This document shows, piece after piece, positions 43,890 through 53,607 of a stretch of DNA of 64,000 nucleotides. The DNA comes from Actinomadura sp. J1-007. GTDB lineage: Bacteria > Actinomycetota > Actinomycetes > Streptosporangiales > Streptosporangiaceae. Numbering within the stretch: position 1 is the stretch's first letter; each line of letters starts with the position of its first letter. The position numbers and the translations under genes are program-made. The stretch covers positions 6,758,001 through 6,822,000 of the forward strand of contig NZ_WING01000001.1 in NCBI RefSeq assembly GCF_009793335.1, given 5' to 3'. Below the pieces are notes generated by a model, which saw only the letters and a list, made by a program, of their open reading frames with translations, did no database searches and had not been told where the DNA came from.

Positions 43890-45313
43890 ATGGACAAGGC
43901 GCGCATAGGCGTCACCGGGCTCGCGGTCATGGGCCGCAACCTCGCCCGCAACCTGGCCCGGCACGGCCACCCCGTCGCCGTGCACAACCGGACCGCCGCC
44001 CGCACCAAGGCGCTGGTGGCCGACTACGGCGACGAGGGGACGTTCCTGCCCGCCGACACGGCGGAGGCGTTCGTGGCGTCGCTGGAACGGCCCGCCGGCT
44101 CGTCGTCATGGTGAAGGCGGGGGCCCCGACCGACGCGGTGATTGACGAGTTCGCGCCGCTGCTGGAACCCGGCGACATGATCGTGGACGGCGGCAACGCG
44201 CACTTCCTCGACACCCGCCGCCGCGAGGCCGCGCTCCGCGAGCGGGGGATCCACTTCGTCGGCGCCGGCATCTCCGGCGGCGAGGAGGGCGCGCTGAACG
44301 GCCCGAGCATCATGCCCGGCGGCTCCGCCGAGTCGTACGAGGCGCTCGGCCCGATGCTGGAGGACATCGCCGCCAACGTGGACGGCACGCCCTGCGCCAC
44401 GCACGTCGGCCCGGACGGCGCGGGCCACTTCGTCAAGATGGTGCACAACGGCATCGAGTACGCCGACATGCAGCTCATCGCCGAGTCGTACGACCTGCTG
44501 CGCAACGGCGCGGGCCTCGCGCCCGCCGAGGTCGCCGAGGTGTTCCGCACCTGGAACACCGGCCGCCTGGAGTCGTACCTCATCGAGATCACCGCCGAGG
44601 TCCTCGCGCACACCGACGCGGCGACGGGCCGGCCGTTCGTGGACGTCGTCCTCGACCAGGCCGAGCAGAAGGGCACCGGCCGCTGGACCGTCCAGACCGC
44701 CCTCGACCTCGGCGTCCCGGTCGGCGGCATCGCCGAGGCCGTCTTCGCCCGCTCCGTCTCCGGCCACGCCGACCTGCGGGAGGCGTCGCGCGCCCTGCCC
44801 GGCCCGTCCGGCGCCCGCGTGACCGACTCGGGCTTCGCCGACGCCGTCGAGCAGGCGCTGTACGCGTCGAAGATCGTCGCGTACGCGCAGGGGTTCCACC
44901 AGATCCAGGCGGGCAGCGCCGAGTACGGCTGGGACATCGACCTCGGCGCGATGGCGACCATCTGGCGCGGCGGCTGCATCATCCGCGCCCGCTTCCTCGA
45001 CCGGATCCGCGACGCGTACGCCAAGGACCCGCACACGCCGACGCTGCTCACCGACGCCCACTTCGCCGAGGCGGTCGGCGCCGCCCAGGACGCCTGGCGC
45101 TCGGTCGTCGGCACCGCCGCGCGCCTCGGCATCCCGGCGCCCGGCTTCTCGACGGCCCTCGCGTACTACGACTCGCTCCGCGCCGACCGCCTGCCCGCCG
45201 CACTCACCCAGGGCCAGCGCGACTACTTCGGCGCCCACACCTACCGCCGAGTGGACCGCGACGGCTCGTTCCACACTCTGTGGGGCGGCGACCGCTCGGA
45301 GGTCCCTGCCTAG
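43890..45313 (+). CDS. gnd: 6-phosphogluconate dehydrogenase, decarboxylating (one indel)
   Basis: Oxidative pentose-phosphate enzyme making ribulose-5-phosphate. The N-terminal NAD(P) site GVTGLAVMGRNLARNLARHG, then GISGGEEGALNGPSIMPGG, KMVHNGIEYADMQLIAE and GTGRWTVQTALDLGVPV are diagnostic. The frame breaks at 44091-44098 (SLERPAG... versus RLVVMVKAGAPTD). One lost base restores 474 codons, the family length. ATG 43890 has GAGGAGG-type sequence upstream. The stop shares bases with the convergent MOSC gene. Confidence 0.9.
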
Positions 45314-46152
45314 AGCAGGATCGCTTCCGAGCCCACGGAGACCTCGCCTGGGCGTTCTACGGTCGCGTAGACGCCCAGGCAGTGGTCGAGCCGGGTGTGG
45401 ACGAGCCGGGCGAGGGCGCGGTCCTTGGCGAGTCCCGGCTGCGGATGCGTGATCATCGCGCAGCGCGGCGTACGGTCGGTGATCCGCAGAACCGCGCCCC
45501 CGATCCGCAGCCTCCGGCCCGTCCAGCCCTGCTCAGGGAAGCCGTCCGTCCCGTCCGTGCCGTCCCGCAGGACGATGTTGGGGCGGAAGCGGCGGACGTC
45601 CACGTCCGACTCCGGCGCCAGCCGCCGCAGCGCCTCCAGTGAACGGTCCGTGATCAGGTGGACGGGGGCCCAGTCGAAGTACGTCCCCGGCATCGTCTGG
45701 TGCGTGAACAGCTCGGCGGGCATGGACGACAGGTCGGGCAGCAGGTCGTCGCTCTCCACCGCGAAGAGCTCCAGCAGGTGCCGCCCCGCGTCGCCGTCCG
45801 GCAGGGCCCGCCGGTAGTGCTCCCGCTCGCTCTCGGGAAGCCTCGGCCACAACGTCACCTCGTGCCCGAGCGCCGCGCTCAGCGTCCCGTGCACGCCGGG
45901 GTCGTCGGTACGGACCGTACCGCCGCCGGGCAGCACGATCTCGGCGGGCTTCCCGTCGCCGTCCGGGTAGCGGGAGGCGAGGGACAGCAGCGCGGGCATC
46001 TTGCGCGCCTCGGTGATCGCGCCGCGCCGCTCGTCCCGCACGGCCCAGCAACGGTCGCCCCGCAGCCCGTCCGCGCCGAGGCCCGCCGAGACGACCCGTT
46101 CGCCGCCCATGCTCTTGACCGGATACCGCCACAGCTCCGCGACCTCGCCCAT
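45310..46152 (-). CDS. MOSC-domain protein (YcbX/mARC-like N-terminal plus MOSC)
   Basis: A 280-residue protein from ATG 46152 (AGAAGGAG upstream). The MOSC N-terminal barrel ELWRYPVKSMGGE is followed by the MOSC core with RFRPNIVLRDG and, at the end, CAMITHPQPGLAKDRALARL, which contains the Mo-ligand cysteine. Such proteins bind molybdenum cofactor and reduce N-hydroxylated compounds. Its stop codon overlaps that of gnd (CTAG, 45310-45313). Confidence 0.85.
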   Translation of the reverse strand: MGEVAELWRYPVKSMGGERVVSAGLGADGLRGDRCWAVRDERRGAITEARKMPALLSLASRYPDGDGKPAEIVLPGGGTVRTDDPGVHGTLSAALGHEVTLWPRLPESEREHYRRALPDGDAGRHLLELFAVESDDLLPDLSSMPAELFTHQTMPGTYFDWAPVHLITDRSLEALRRLAPESDVDVRRFRPNIVLRDGTDGTDGFPEQGWTGRRLRIGGAVLRITDRTPRCAMITHPQPGLAKDRALARLVHTRLDHCLGVYATVERPGEVSVGSEAILL

Positions 46153-46166
46153 GCGACTCCTTCTGC

Positions 46167-46187
46167 CAAGCGCTTGCTCAAATGCTA
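46167..46187 (-). promoter_or_regulatory. CG-centred palindrome CAAGCGCTTG at the MOSC promoter
   Basis: The 10-bp palindrome (46167-46176) lies 15 bp upstream of the MOSC start, just downstream of a minus-strand TAGCAT box (46182-46187). A CG-centred AAGCGCTT is typical of LacI-family operators. Its position over the likely transcript start would allow repression. Confidence 0.4.
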
Positions 46188-46312
46188 GCCCGCCTCGGTC
46201 CCGACCTCCCTTTCCCGGCGGGGCCGCCTGGGTGGACGATTCGCCGGGGTGAGGGAGTCCGGCGTGGGATGATTCGGGGGGCGCTGGGGCTTCCTGTGGA
46301 GGTTCGTACGGC

Positions 46313-48628
46313 ATGGCGGATGCGGGCCTGGTGTGGACGGCGGTCGGGACGGTCGGGACGGTCGCGAGCCTCGGGTTCGCGTGGGTTCAGGTGCGGACGC
46401 AGAGGGCGGGGGCCGCGGCGCCGGAGCCAGAGGCCGAGCGGGGAGCGGCGGACATCTTCGGGATGTCGGTTGCCGTCCCCACCGGGGCGCTGCCCGTTGA
46501 GGTGCGCGGACGCGACGCGGTGCTGGGCGAGTTGAAGCGCTGGGCGGCGCGGCCGGGCTCGGCGGGTGCGGCCGGCGCGGCCGGTGCGGTGGTTGTTCTG
46601 GCGGGGATGGGTGGGCAGGGGAAGACGACGCTCGCGACCGCGTTGGCGGGGCATCGGGCGGCGCGGGGGAAGCCGGTGTGGTGGGTTTCGGCGGCGGACC
46701 GGTCGAGTCTGGCGGCGGGGCTGGTCACGGTGGCGCGGCGGCTCGGGGCGTCGCGGGCGGACCTTGAGGCGATCGCGTACGGGGCGGGTGACGCGCCCGA
46801 CCGGTTATGGGCGTTGCTGGAACGGGCCCCGGCCGGGTGGCTGCTCGTCCTCGACAACGCCGACGAGCCGGGCGTTCTCGCCGGGGTGGCCGCGCCGGGC
46901 GACGGGACGGGGTGGCTGCGTCCGTCGAAGCGCGGGCTGACCGTCGTGACCAGCCGGGACGCCGATCCGGGGACGTGGGGGCGGCACGCGGTCGTACGCA
47001 ACGTGGGAGCGCTCGGGGAGGACGACGCGGCGCTCGTGCTGCTGGATCTCGCGCCGAGGGCGGGCAGTGTGGAGGGCGCGCGGGCGCTCGCGCGGCGGCT
47101 CGGGTGCCTGGCGCTCGCGCTGCGGCTGGCGGGCGGCTATCTCAACTCGGGCGGCGCGCGGTGGCGCACGTTCGACGAGTACCGGCACGCGCTGGACGAC
47201 GGGGACGGACTCGGCCGGCTGGACGGCGGCGGCGACCCCCGGACCGTCGTGATGCGCACCTGGGAGATCTCGCTCGACGGGCTCGAACGCGACGGGTTCC
47301 CGCTGGCGCGCACCCTGCTGCGGCTGCTGTCGTGCTTCGCGCCCGCGACCCCGATCCCGTACGGGCTGCTGGATCCGCCGCTCGTCCCGGCGAGCGAGCG
47401 GGACGTGGAACGGGCGCTGGACGGCCTGGCCCGGTTCGGCCTGATCGAGTGCAGGGACCGCGGGATCGCCGTCCACCCGCTCGTCGCCGACACCAACCGC
47501 GCCCACCTGGACGGCGCGGAGCGCGCGCGGGTCGCGGGGGCCGCCGCCGATCTGGTCGCGGCGGCGGTACGGCGGCTCAGCCTCGACCGGCCGGGCGACT
47601 GGCCCGCCCACCACGCGCTTGGTCCCCACCTGCACGCGGTCTTCGGATCCGTGGCGGACGCCCTGGACCGCGCCCGGCTCGCCGCTCTCGCCGGTTCGGC
47701 CCGCGAGGTGAGCGAGGTGCTGCGGATGACCGCGGCGGCCGAGGCGGGGGAGCGGCTCTGCCTGGCCGCGCTGCCCCACCTGGACGGACGCGGCCCCGGC
47801 GCGCTGGCGCTGCGGCACGAGCTGGGCCGCCTGACCGCCGCGCGCGGGCGGTGGACCGAGGCCGCGGAGGCGTACACGCGGCTGCTGCCGGAGATGCGGG
47901 ACGTCCTCGGCGCGGACGATCCCGGCGTGCTGGCCCTGCGGCACGACCTCGGCTGGGTGACCGCCGTGCTCGGGCGGCTGGACGAGGCGGAGGAGATCTT
48001 CCGCGGTCTGCTGCCCGACCGGGTCAGGGTGAGCGGCGCGGACGCCCGCGGCGCGATCGACACCCGGCACGAGATCGCGTGGGTGGCGGGCGTTCGGGGC
48101 CGCTGGACGGAGGCGGAGGCGGGCTACCGGGAGGTGCTGCGCGACCGGCGGCGGCTGCTCGGCGACGACCACCCCGACACGTTGATCACCGTGCACGAGC
48201 TGGCGTGGGCGCTGTCCGGGCAGGGCCGCCTGGACGAGGCGGAGGCCGTGCACCGCGACAACCTGCGGACGCGCCGCCGCGTCCTCGGCGACGACCACCC
48301 GCGGACGTTCGGCACCCGGCACGAGCTGGCCTGGCTGGACGCGCTGCGGGGCCGCTGGGCGGACGCCGAGCGGCGGTACCGCGCGCTGCTCGCCGACCGC
48401 CGCCGCGCGCTCGGCGACGACCACCCCGACACCCTCGCCACCCGGCACGAGCTGGCCTGGACCGCGGCGAGCCAGGGCCGTGCGGACGAGGCGGCCGCGG
48501 CGTACGCCCACCTGCTGCGCGCCCGCGAACGCGTCCTCGGCGCCGACCATCCGGACACCCGCGCCACCGCGACCGCGCTCGCCGAGCTCCGGCGGGGGCG
48601 CGTGCACACCGCGCGCCATCTGGCCTGA
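46313..48628 (+). CDS. Membrane-anchored NB-ARC (STAND) ATPase with C-terminal TPR repeats
   Basis: A 771-residue protein. Residues 5-27 form a single hydrophobic anchor. The STAND NTPase has Walker A GMGGQGKTTL (98-107) and Walker B GWLLVLDNAD (175-184), then the arm/winged-helix part (ARRLGCLALALRLAGG, HPLVADTNR). From about 480 to 755 it carries at least six 42-residue kinesin-light-chain-type TPR units of the form LGDDHPDTL...HELAW...GR..EAE..YR. STAND proteins act as ligand-triggered switches, in signalling or in cell defence. The usual effector domain is missing or reduced to the anchor. Divergent from the MOSC gene. Confidence 0.88.
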   Translation: MADAGLVWTAVGTVGTVASLGFAWVQVRTQRAGAAAPEPEAERGAADIFGMSVAVPTGALPVEVRGRDAVLGELKRWAARPGSAGAAGAAGAVVVLAGMGGQGKTTLATALAGHRAARGKPVWWVSAADRSSLAAGLVTVARRLGASRADLEAIAYGAGDAPDRLWALLERAPAGWLLVLDNADEPGVLAGVAAPGDGTGWLRPSKRGLTVVTSRDADPGTWGRHAVVRNVGALGEDDAALVLLDLAPRAGSVEGARALARRLGCLALALRLAGGYLNSGGARWRTFDEYRHALDDGDGLGRLDGGGDPRTVVMRTWEISLDGLERDGFPLARTLLRLLSCFAPATPIPYGLLDPPLVPASERDVERALDGLARFGLIECRDRGIAVHPLVADTNRAHLDGAERARVAGAAADLVAAAVRRLSLDRPGDWPAHHALGPHLHAVFGSVADALDRARLAALAGSAREVSEVLRMTAAAEAGERLCLAALPHLDGRGPGALALRHELGRLTAARGRWTEAAEAYTRLLPEMRDVLGADDPGVLALRHDLGWVTAVLGRLDEAEEIFRGLLPDRVRVSGADARGAIDTRHEIAWVAGVRGRWTEAEAGYREVLRDRRRLLGDDHPDTLITVHELAWALSGQGRLDEAEAVHRDNLRTRRRVLGDDHPRTFGTRHELAWLDALRGRWADAERRYRALLADRRRALGDDHPDTLATRHELAWTAASQGRADEAAAAYAHLLRARERVLGADHPDTRATATALAELRRGRVHTARHLA

Positions 48629-48692
48629 GCGCGGAACCCGTGCTCACCCGGTGCCGTCTCAGTGCAGACCATGATCAACGGAACGGAGTGCC

Positions 48693-49523
48693 ATGACGGT
48701 GACCACCGAACGGCTGGCCGAGGCGATCGACCGGCTCGACCTCGCGGGACGCGCCGTGATGGCGCACACCTCCCTCCGCTCGTTCGGCGAACGGGTCGAG
48801 GGCGGCCCGGACGCGATCCTCGACGCGCTGCTCGACCAGGGCTGCACGGTGCTGGTGCCGTCGTTCAGCGAACCGCAGTTCGGCGTCGCCCCGCCGCCCG
48901 GCCTGCGCCCGTCCCGCAACGCGCTCGACTACGCCTCGCCGTTCGCGATCCCGGACGCGCCGCCCGCCGTCTACACCGTCGACTGCGGTGTCGTGAACGC
49001 GGGGATGGGCGCGCTGCCCGCCCGCCTCGTCGCCCGTGAGGGCGCCCGCCGGGGCCACCACCCGCTCAACTCGTTCGCCGCCCTCGGCCCCGACGCCTCC
49101 GCGCTCGTCGGCGCGCAGGCCCCGGACGACGTGTACGCGCCGATCCGGGCCCTGGTCGAACGCGACGGCGCCATCCTCCAGATCGGCGTCGGCCTCGACC
49201 GGATGACCGCGCTGCACTACGCCGAGCAGCTGTCCGGGCGTCGGCTGTTCGTCCGCTGGGCGCTGCGCCCGGACGGCGAGGTCTGCGCGGTGGAGGTCGG
49301 CTCCTGCTCGGAGGGCTTCCCGCGCCTCGCCCCGTACCTGCGCGCCCGCACCGCCACCGTCGCCGCGTCCCGCTGGAACGCCTACGAGGCGCGCGCGACC
49401 GTGGACGCCGCCGTCGCCGCGCTGACCGCCGACCAGACGATCACGCGCTGCGCGGACCCGAACTGCCTGCGGTGCGAGGACTCCATCGCGGGCGGGCCGA
49501 TCGGGCCGGTCGCCCTCGGCTGA
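48693..49523 (+). CDS. AAC(3)-family aminoglycoside N-acetyltransferase-like protein
   Basis: A 276-residue Antibiotic_NAT protein. VMAHTSLRSFGERVEGG, TVLVPSFSEPQF, MGALPARLVAREGARRGHHPLNSFAALG and ILQIGVGLDRMTALHYAEQ match the acetyl-CoA and substrate sites of the family, including the conserved HP and the histidine before the Tyr. Members include true aminoglycoside resistance enzymes and others of unknown substrate; this one cannot be assigned. It starts 65 nt after the NB-ARC/TPR gene in the same direction. Confidence 0.85.
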   Translation: MTVTTERLAEAIDRLDLAGRAVMAHTSLRSFGERVEGGPDAILDALLDQGCTVLVPSFSEPQFGVAPPPGLRPSRNALDYASPFAIPDAPPAVYTVDCGVVNAGMGALPARLVAREGARRGHHPLNSFAALGPDASALVGAQAPDDVYAPIRALVERDGAILQIGVGLDRMTALHYAEQLSGRRLFVRWALRPDGEVCAVEVGSCSEGFPRLAPYLRARTATVAASRWNAYEARATVDAAVAALTADQTITRCADPNCLRCEDSIAGGPIGPVALG

Positions 49524-49627
49524 CCCGGCCACGGCTTGATCATCGGCATGCCCGGGGATTGCTGGAGCGGGGGATTCGGTGGGTACGCCGGAGAGGGGAG
49601 ACGACCAGCGACGACGGGGGACCTGCG

Positions 49628-50992
49628 GTGATCGTGGGGGTGCTCGCCACGGCGACCGACGCGAATCTCGGCGCGGCGCGGATGCAGATGGCCCTGTCGC
49701 TGGGCTGGCACATCGTGCTCGCCTGCCTCGGCGTCGGGATGCCCGCGATCACGCTGCTCACCGAGTGGCGCGGGCACCGCACCGGCGACGTCCACTACCG
49801 GCTGCTGGCGCGGCGGTGGGGGCGGGCGATGGGCGTGCTGTTCGCCGTCGGCGCCGTCTCCGGGACGATCCTGTCGTTCGAGATGGGGCTGCTGTGGCCC
49901 GGCCTGATGGGCACGTACGGGCAGGTCATCGGGCTGCCGTTCTCGCTGGAGGGCATCGCGTTCTTCATCGAGGCGATCTTCCTCGGCATCTACCTGTACG
50001 CGTGGGACCGGCTGCCGCCCGTACCGCACCTGCTGTCGGGCCTGCCGATCGTCGTCGCCGGGGTCGCCTCGGCGTTCTTCGTGGTGACGGCGAACGCGTG
50101 GATGCAGCAGCCGACCGGGTTCGACACCGCGAACGGGAAGGTCGTGTCGGTCGATCCGTGGGCGGCGATGTTCAACCCGGCGACGCCGCCGCAGACCGTC
50201 CACATGGTCCTGGCGGCGTTCATGGTCGCGGGGTTCGGGATGGCGAGCGTGTACGCGGTGGCGATGCTGCGGGGCCGCCGCGACCGCTACCACCGGCTCG
50301 GCTTCCTGGTGCCGTTCGCCGTCGCCGCGGCGATCACGCCCGTGCAGATCGCGGTCGGCGACTGGGCCGCGCACTTCGTCGCGGACCGGCAGCCGGTGAA
50401 GCTCGCCGCGATGGAGGGCGTCTTCGAGACCGAACGGGCCGTTCCGCTGCACCTCGGCGGCGTCGCCATCGACGGGGAGCTGCGCTACGCGGTGCCCGTC
50501 CCGAACGGGCTGTCGCTGCTGGCCCACTGGGACCCCCAGGCCGAGATCACCGGCCTGAACGGCACCCCGCCCGCCGACCGCCCGCCCGTCAACGCGGTGC
50601 ATTGGGCGTTCCAGATCATGGTGGGGCTGGGCTTCGCCCTGCTCGCGCTGGCCGCGTGGGCGGCGCTCGGCTGGTGGCGGCGGCGCGCGCTACCGCGCTC
50701 GGCGTGGTTCCTGCGTGCCGCCTCGGTGTCCGGGGTCGCGGCCGTCCTCGCACTGGAGGCCGGATGGACCGTGACAGAGGTAGGCCGGCAGCCGTGGATC
50801 GTCTACGGCGAGCTCCGCACGGCCGACGCGGTGAACCCCGCGCCCGGCCTCGTCTGGGGGTTCGTCCTGGTCAGCGTGGTGTACGTCGTGCTGACCGTCG
50901 CGTCCGTGTACGTGCTGAGGCGGCTGGCGCGCGACGTCCCCGTGCCGGTCGCGCCGCAGGAGGCCGACGTCACCGGATACAAGGTGGTGTGA
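49628..50992 (+). CDS. cydA: Cytochrome bd oxidase subunit I
   Basis: A 454-residue quinol oxidase subunit starting at GTG 49628 in a G-rich context. The haem ligands are seen as the histidine in LSLGWHIVLAC and the methionine region PPQTVHMVLAAFMVAGFGMA; GRQPWIVYGELRTADAV is the conserved C-terminal signature. The Q-loop region is short, as in the short-loop (CioA-like) group. It gives high-affinity oxygen reduction without proton pumping. No cydDC genes follow. Confidence 0.94.
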   Translation: MIVGVLATATDANLGAARMQMALSLGWHIVLACLGVGMPAITLLTEWRGHRTGDVHYRLLARRWGRAMGVLFAVGAVSGTILSFEMGLLWPGLMGTYGQVIGLPFSLEGIAFFIEAIFLGIYLYAWDRLPPVPHLLSGLPIVVAGVASAFFVVTANAWMQQPTGFDTANGKVVSVDPWAAMFNPATPPQTVHMVLAAFMVAGFGMASVYAVAMLRGRRDRYHRLGFLVPFAVAAAITPVQIAVGDWAAHFVADRQPVKLAAMEGVFETERAVPLHLGGVAIDGELRYAVPVPNGLSLLAHWDPQAEITGLNGTPPADRPPVNAVHWAFQIMVGLGFALLALAAWAALGWWRRRALPRSAWFLRAASVSGVAAVLALEAGWTVTEVGRQPWIVYGELRTADAVNPAPGLVWGFVLVSVVYVVLTVASVYVLRRLARDVPVPVAPQEADVTGYKVV

Positions 50993-50993
50993 C

Positions 50994-51995
50994 ATGGCCG
51001 CCGACATCCTGCTCGCCGTCATGTGGCTCGGCCTGAGCGCCTACGTGCTGTTCGGCGGCGCGGACTTCGGCGCCGGCGTGTGGGACCTGCTCGCGGGCGG
51101 CGCCGAACGCGGGCGGCCGGGACGCTCCCTGATCGAGCACTCGATCGGCCCGGTGTGGGAGACCAACCACGTCTGGCTGATCTTCGTGCTCGTCCTCATG
51201 TGGACGGGCTTCCCCGAGGTGTTCGCCGCCGTCGCGTCCACCCTCTACATCCCGCTGACCCTGGCGGCCCTCGGCATCATCGCCCGCGGCGCCGCGTTCG
51301 CGTTCCGCAAGGTCAGCGTGGAACTGTGGCAGCAGCGGCTGTTCGGCGCGACCTTCGCGTTCTCCTCGCTGGCCACCCCGTTCTTCCTCGGCACCGTCGC
51401 GGGCGCGCTCGCCTCCGGCCGCGTCCCGCCGGGCATCGCCGAGGGCGACCTGGTCACGAGCTGGCTGAACCCGACCGCCCTGATCACCGGCGCCCTCGCC
51501 GTCGGCACCGCCGCCTACCTGGCCGCCGTCTACCTGACCCGCGACGCCGAACGCACCGGCGAGCACGACCTGGCCCGCTCGTTCCGCAGCCGCGCCCTGA
51601 TCACCGGTGTCGCGGTCGGCGTGCTGTCCGCCGCCGGCCTTCTGATCCTGCACGCCGACGCGCACCCGCTCTTCACGGAACTGACCTCCGGCCGCGGCCT
51701 CCCGCTGCTGGTCCTGTCCATCGCCGCGGGCGTGGCGTCGCTCGTCCTGCTGTGGTGGCGCGCCTACCTCCTGGTCCGCGTCACCGCCGCCCTCGCCGTC
51801 GTCGGCCTGCTGTGGGGCTGGGGCCTCGGCCAGTACCCCCACCTGCTCCCGGACCGGAACGTCGACCAGGCCGCGTCCACCAACGCCGTCCTCACCACCA
51901 CCCTCGGCGCCCTGGCCGTCGGCGCCGCCCTCCTCCTCCCGTCCCTGTGGTGGCTGTACGCCACCTTCCAACGCCAACACCACCCGAACCCCTGA
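50994..51995 (+). CDS. cydB: Cytochrome bd oxidase subunit II
   Basis: A 333-residue partner subunit, one nucleotide after cydA. MWLGLSAYVLFGGADFGAGVWDLL, SIGPVWETNHVWLIFVLVLMWTGFPEVF and AFAFRKVSVE are typical of CydB. Eight to nine hydrophobic segments. The operon ends here; no assembly ABC transporter is present nearby. Confidence 0.94.
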   Translation: MAADILLAVMWLGLSAYVLFGGADFGAGVWDLLAGGAERGRPGRSLIEHSIGPVWETNHVWLIFVLVLMWTGFPEVFAAVASTLYIPLTLAALGIIARGAAFAFRKVSVELWQQRLFGATFAFSSLATPFFLGTVAGALASGRVPPGIAEGDLVTSWLNPTALITGALAVGTAAYLAAVYLTRDAERTGEHDLARSFRSRALITGVAVGVLSAAGLLILHADAHPLFTELTSGRGLPLLVLSIAAGVASLVLLWWRAYLLVRVTAALAVVGLLWGWGLGQYPHLLPDRNVDQAASTNAVLTTTLGALAVGAALLLPSLWWLYATFQRQHHPNP

Positions 51996-52325
51996 CCCGC
52001 CGCGGGGTGAAGCGGCAGGACTGAGCGAGACCGGCTCCGGCCGAGGCGGCAGAACGCCGAGCCCCTGCCAGACGCATGACAAGGCCGGGCGAACGCGGCG
52101 CACCGACCGACTGAGCGGAGTGTGGTCCTGTCCCTGTGGTGCCAAGCGCCCCGCCAGGTGAATTGATCTGCCGGGAGTTGCTGAGCGCCATGCGGCTGTA
52201 GCGCTCCAGAGGGAGCGGTCGACCTCGAACCCCCTTACGGATCACGGTTGGCCGCGACCGATGAGTTCTCCGCCGGCCCGTGGTCTCTCCTGGCACAACG
52301 TCGTGATCGACGAGGCGGAGGGGAA
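51996..52325. other. Intergenic region cydB to RibD-like gene
   Basis: 330 nt without a gene I recognise. It contains a small hairpin CGCTCC-AGAG-GGAGCG (52202-52217). Base composition is less GC-biased than the flanks, marking the start of the accessory region. Confidence 0.5.
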
Positions 52326-52934
52326 ATGGGCAAGGTTGTCGCGCAGGCATCGGTGTCTCTGGACGGATTCATCGCGGGGCCGGGCGGTTCGGGATTCGAC
52401 CGCCTGTTCGCGTGGTGCACCGCCGGGGAGGTGGCGACGCCGTCGGCGCAACCCGACCGGCTCACGTACCGCACCTCGGCCGGGACGGCGGACTATCTCC
52501 GCGACACGATGGCGCGCACCGGGGCCTTGGTGGTCGGCCGGGGCCAGTTCGACCTGACCGGTGGATGGGGCGGGTCGCATCCGATCGGGGATGTGCCCGT
52601 GTTCGTGGTGACCCACCGGCCGCCGGAGGGCTGGGTGAACACCGTCACCCCGTTCACCTTCGTCACCGACGGCGTCGAGTCGGCGGTCCGGCAGGCGGTC
52701 GCGGCCGCCGGCGCGCGCGATGTCGGCATCGGCCCGGGGAGCCTGGTCGGCCAGGCCCTGGGCCTGGGGTTGCTGAACGAGTTGCGGCTGGACCTGGTGC
52801 CGGTCGTGCTCGGCGGCGGTGTACGCATGCTGGACGGCGTCGGGGCGGCGCCGGTCGACTTCGACGACCCCGAGGTGATCGTCGGCGCCGGGGTGACACA
52901 CCTGATCTACCGGCGTTCCGTTCCCACCACCTGA
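52326..52934 (+). CDS. Dihydrofolate reductase / RibD C-terminal family protein
   Basis: A 202-residue NADPH-dependent reductase fold. ATG 52326 is preceded by GGAGG. KVVAQASVSLDGFIAG, DTMARTGALVVGRGQFDLTGGW, PVFVVTHRPP and LLNELRLDLVPVVLGGGVRMLD match the YwjB/RibD-C type proteins found in actinomycetes. The substrate is unknown. It forms a pair with the VOC gene 26 nt downstream. Confidence 0.85.
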   Translation: MGKVVAQASVSLDGFIAGPGGSGFDRLFAWCTAGEVATPSAQPDRLTYRTSAGTADYLRDTMARTGALVVGRGQFDLTGGWGGSHPIGDVPVFVVTHRPPEGWVNTVTPFTFVTDGVESAVRQAVAAAGARDVGIGPGSLVGQALGLGLLNELRLDLVPVVLGGGVRMLDGVGAAPVDFDDPEVIVGAGVTHLIYRRSVPTT

Positions 52935-52960
52935 TCTGTTCTCTACCTGGAGTGTGCGTG

Positions 52961-53362
52961 ATGACGCAGATGAAGTTCGAACTCGTACCGGTGCCGGTCG
53001 CCGACGTGGACCGCGCCAAGACCTTCTACACCGACAAGCTCGGGTTCACGGTCGACGTGGACGTCGAACCCGTGCCGGGAACGCGGGTCGTGCAACTGAC
53101 CCCACCGGGGTCGGCGTGCTCGATCCTGTTGAGCACAGGACTCCCGGGCATCGCGGAGATGACGCCGGGCTCGTTGCGCAGCCTGCACCTGGTGGTCGCC
53201 GACGCGCGCGCCACCCGCGCCGAGCTCGCCGCGAAGGGGGTCGAGGTGGGCGAGGTCGACGAGCACGAGGGCGCCATGCTCTTCGTGCCGTTCGCGGACG
53301 TCGACGGCAACACCTGGCTACTCCAGGAAATGCCGTGGCGCTCCGCCGACTTCACCCCCTGA
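52961..53362 (+). CDS. VOC-superfamily (glyoxalase/bleomycin resistance) protein
   Basis: A 133-residue protein of two beta-alpha-beta-beta-beta units: KFELVPVPVADVDRAKTFYT and LGFTVDVDVEPVPG, then LHLVVADARATRAELAAKG and LFVPFADVDGNTWLLQEMPW. It belongs to the glyoxalase-like group; metal ligands are not clear and the substrate is unknown. GGAG lies 8 nt before ATG 52961. Co-directional with the RibD-like gene. Confidence 0.85.
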   Translation: MTQMKFELVPVPVADVDRAKTFYTDKLGFTVDVDVEPVPGTRVVQLTPPGSACSILLSTGLPGIAEMTPGSLRSLHLVVADARATRAELAAKGVEVGEVDEHEGAMLFVPFADVDGNTWLLQEMPWRSADFTP

Positions 53363-53607
53363 CCTCTGCCGCGGAGCCGCCAAGCCCAACCACCCACGCT
53401 CAGCCGCCGCAGCGCGCGGCCCCCTCACCCGGGGACGGGGCGTGCTCCCCAGCCGCCTCTCCGCCCCGGGGTTTGGGCCGTACGGCCGCCTGTCACACGC
53501 TTCCGGCGGGGGAAGCTCAGTCGGCCGTACGGCGCTGAAGCGGACGCGCACCGGTTCGAACCGCCGTGTCCGGGGGAGGGATGTCGGCACCCGGTGCGCG
53601 CCCACGC

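Noticed and set aside
52130..52215. Possible insertion-sequence or recombinase remnant before the RibD-like gene
   Set aside because: Short open frames on both strands show no recognisable transposase or integrase motif and no terminal repeats.
53545..53575. tRNA-like T-arm word GGTTCGAACC
   Set aside because: No acceptor, D or anticodon arm can be folded around it; it is a palindrome by chance or a regulatory site.
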